Origin: JANNAT01 sp031422555
Lineage (GTDB): Bacteria > Pseudomonadota > Alphaproteobacteria > Rhodobacterales > Rhodobacteraceae
Direction of reading: 5' to 3'
NCBI GenBank assembly: GCA_031422555.1
Contig: JANPLZ010000100.1
Location: 1-15,257 of the forward strand
DNA length: 15,257 nucleotides
This document shows, in pieces, positions 14,262 through 15,257 of the stretch (position 1 is its first letter; each line of letters starts with the position of its first letter). The position numbers and the translations under genes were made by a program. The notes under the pieces were generated by a model that saw only the letters and a program-made list of their open reading frames with translations, made no database searches and had not been told where the DNA came from.

Positions 14262-15257
14262 ATGCAAAATATCACCTTCCGCCCCGCGTTGCTGGCCCGG
14301 TTGATGCCGATGTATCTGGCGCTGGATGACCAAGGGTTCATCACCGCAATTGGCCCGACCTTGGCGCAACTGATCCCGGGTGCCGCCCCGGTGGGACGGC
14401 GGTTTTACGATGTGCTGCAGGTGTTGCGCCCGGCGAATATCGACAGCGTCACCGATCTGGCCGCCCGCGCCGGCGCGCGCTTGCATGTGGCGGTGCTGGG
14501 CGCGCAAGACGTGGTCTTGCGCGGTCTGGCGGTGCCGCTGCAAGGCGGGGGCCTGCTGGTGAATTTGTCGTTTGGCATCGGCGTCATTGATGCGGTGCGC
14601 CACTACGCGCTGACCGATGCCGATTTCGCCCCCACCGATCTGGCCGTGGAAATGCTGTATCTGGTTGAGGCGAAATCAGCCGTGATGGCCGAATTGCGCA
14701 ACCTTAACAACCGGTTGCAAACCGCAAAGCGCGCGGCCGAAGATCAGGCCCTGACCGACACCTTGACTGGCTTGCGCAACCGGCGCGCGCTGGATGCCAC
14801 TTTGGGCGCCCTGATCGCCCAAGGCCGCGGCTTTGGGCTGATGCATATTGATCTCGATTTCTTCAAACAGGTGAACGACACGCGCGGGCATGCGGCGGGC
14901 GACCATGTGTTGCGCGCGGTGGCGGCGGTGTTGCTGGCCGAAACCCGGGTCACTGATACTGTGGCACGGGTTGGCGGCGATGAATTTGTCGTGGCCTTGC
15001 CCGGCCAGGCCGATGTCGCCCAACTGGCGCAAATCGCCCGGCGGATCATCGACATGCTGACGCAACCGATTGATTTTGATGGCAGTCCGTGTCGGATTTC
15101 AGCGTCAATCGGCCTGACCGTGTCCACCCATTACGACCGCCCCGACGCCGACCGCATGCTAAGCGACGCCGACCACGCGCTATATGCGTCAAAACACGCC
15201 GGCCGGGGGCAGGCGCAGTTTTTCACGCCCGATGGGGTTGATCGCAGGGCGGGATAA
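14262..15257 (+). CDS. Diguanylate cyclase with HNOBA-like N-terminal domain
   Basis: Cytosolic signalling enzyme, 331 aa, with no membrane segment. Residues about 5-110 resemble the HNOBA domain found beside H-NOX proteins (LMPMYLALDDQGFITAIGPT at 14-33, then YDVLQVLRPANI at 49-60). Residues 126-160 form a helical, probably coiled-coil linker ending at ALTDTLTGLRNRRALD, the classic GGDEF entry (163-178). The GGDEF domain has HIDLDFFKQVND with D197, the signature GGDEF at 238-242, and an RxxD inhibitory site (R229-D232) five residues before it. It should make cyclic-di-GMP from GTP with product feedback. Start ATG at 14262 lies one base after the H-NOX stop, with GGGG seven bases upstream, so the two are co-translated. 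The stop TAA is the last codon of the window. Confidence 0.93.
   Translation: MQNITFRPALLARLMPMYLALDDQGFITAIGPTLAQLIPGAAPVGRRFYDVLQVLRPANIDSVTDLAARAGARLHVAVLGAQDVVLRGLAVPLQGGGLLVNLSFGIGVIDAVRHYALTDADFAPTDLAVEMLYLVEAKSAVMAELRNLNNRLQTAKRAAEDQALTDTLTGLRNRRALDATLGALIAQGRGFGLMHIDLDFFKQVNDTRGHAAGDHVLRAVAAVLLAETRVTDTVARVGGDEFVVALPGQADVAQLAQIARRIIDMLTQPIDFDGSPCRISASIGLTVSTHYDRPDADRMLSDADHALYASKHAGRGQAQFFTPDGVDRRAG

Overview
The window is GC-rich, tightly packed chromosomal DNA that looks like Rhodobacteraceae (Rhodobacter/roseobacter-type Alphaproteobacteria). The evidence is the codon use, a soxBDAG heterotetrameric sarcosine oxidase operon, an H-NOX-like gene next to an HNOBA-GGDEF gene, and an intergenic inverted repeat of a type I recall from this family. 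No tRNA, rRNA, CRISPR array, transposase or phage gene was seen. Species assignment is inference.

Left half (1-7284, all minus strand). Read in the direction of transcription: a glutamate dehydrogenase-type gene (5851-7284), then a 240-bp gap, then soxB, soxD, soxA, soxG and an M20-family amidohydrolase cut by the left edge. From soxB onward the genes overlap or lie within 10 bp, so they look like one operon. The 240-bp gap holds a perfect 7+5+7 palindrome (candidate operator) and a 20-bp imperfect inverted repeat with a 39-nt spacer. Together the genes oxidise sarcosine to glycine, the C1 unit going to tetrahydrofolate or formaldehyde. Glutamate dehydrogenase links this to amino-nitrogen metabolism, and the amidohydrolase may release or process an amide-bonded substrate.

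Middle (7285-12409). A 368-bp divergent intergenic region leads to four plus-strand genes for Tad/Flp-pilus-type envelope proteins: two tandem paralogous TadG-like proteins with a von Willebrand A domain (540 and 559 aa), then two small TadE-like pseudopilins. The second TadG-like gene and the two TadE-like genes form an overlapping operon. The first TadG-like gene is separated by 353 bp with a strong hairpin. No Tad motor ATPase, secretin or prepilin gene is in the window.

Right (12410-15257). After a hairpin comes a pirin-family cupin gene with all four metal ligands. After another hairpin comes a two-gene sensory unit: an H-NOX-fold protein and, one base later, a diguanylate cyclase with an HNOBA-like N-terminus and intact GGDEF and RxxD motifs. 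By eye alignment the H-NOX protein has proline where the heme-ligating histidine should be and has lost the YxSxR motif. It may therefore bind heme differently or not at all, and I consider this the most interesting observation. The last gene ends exactly at the window edge with its stop codon intact.
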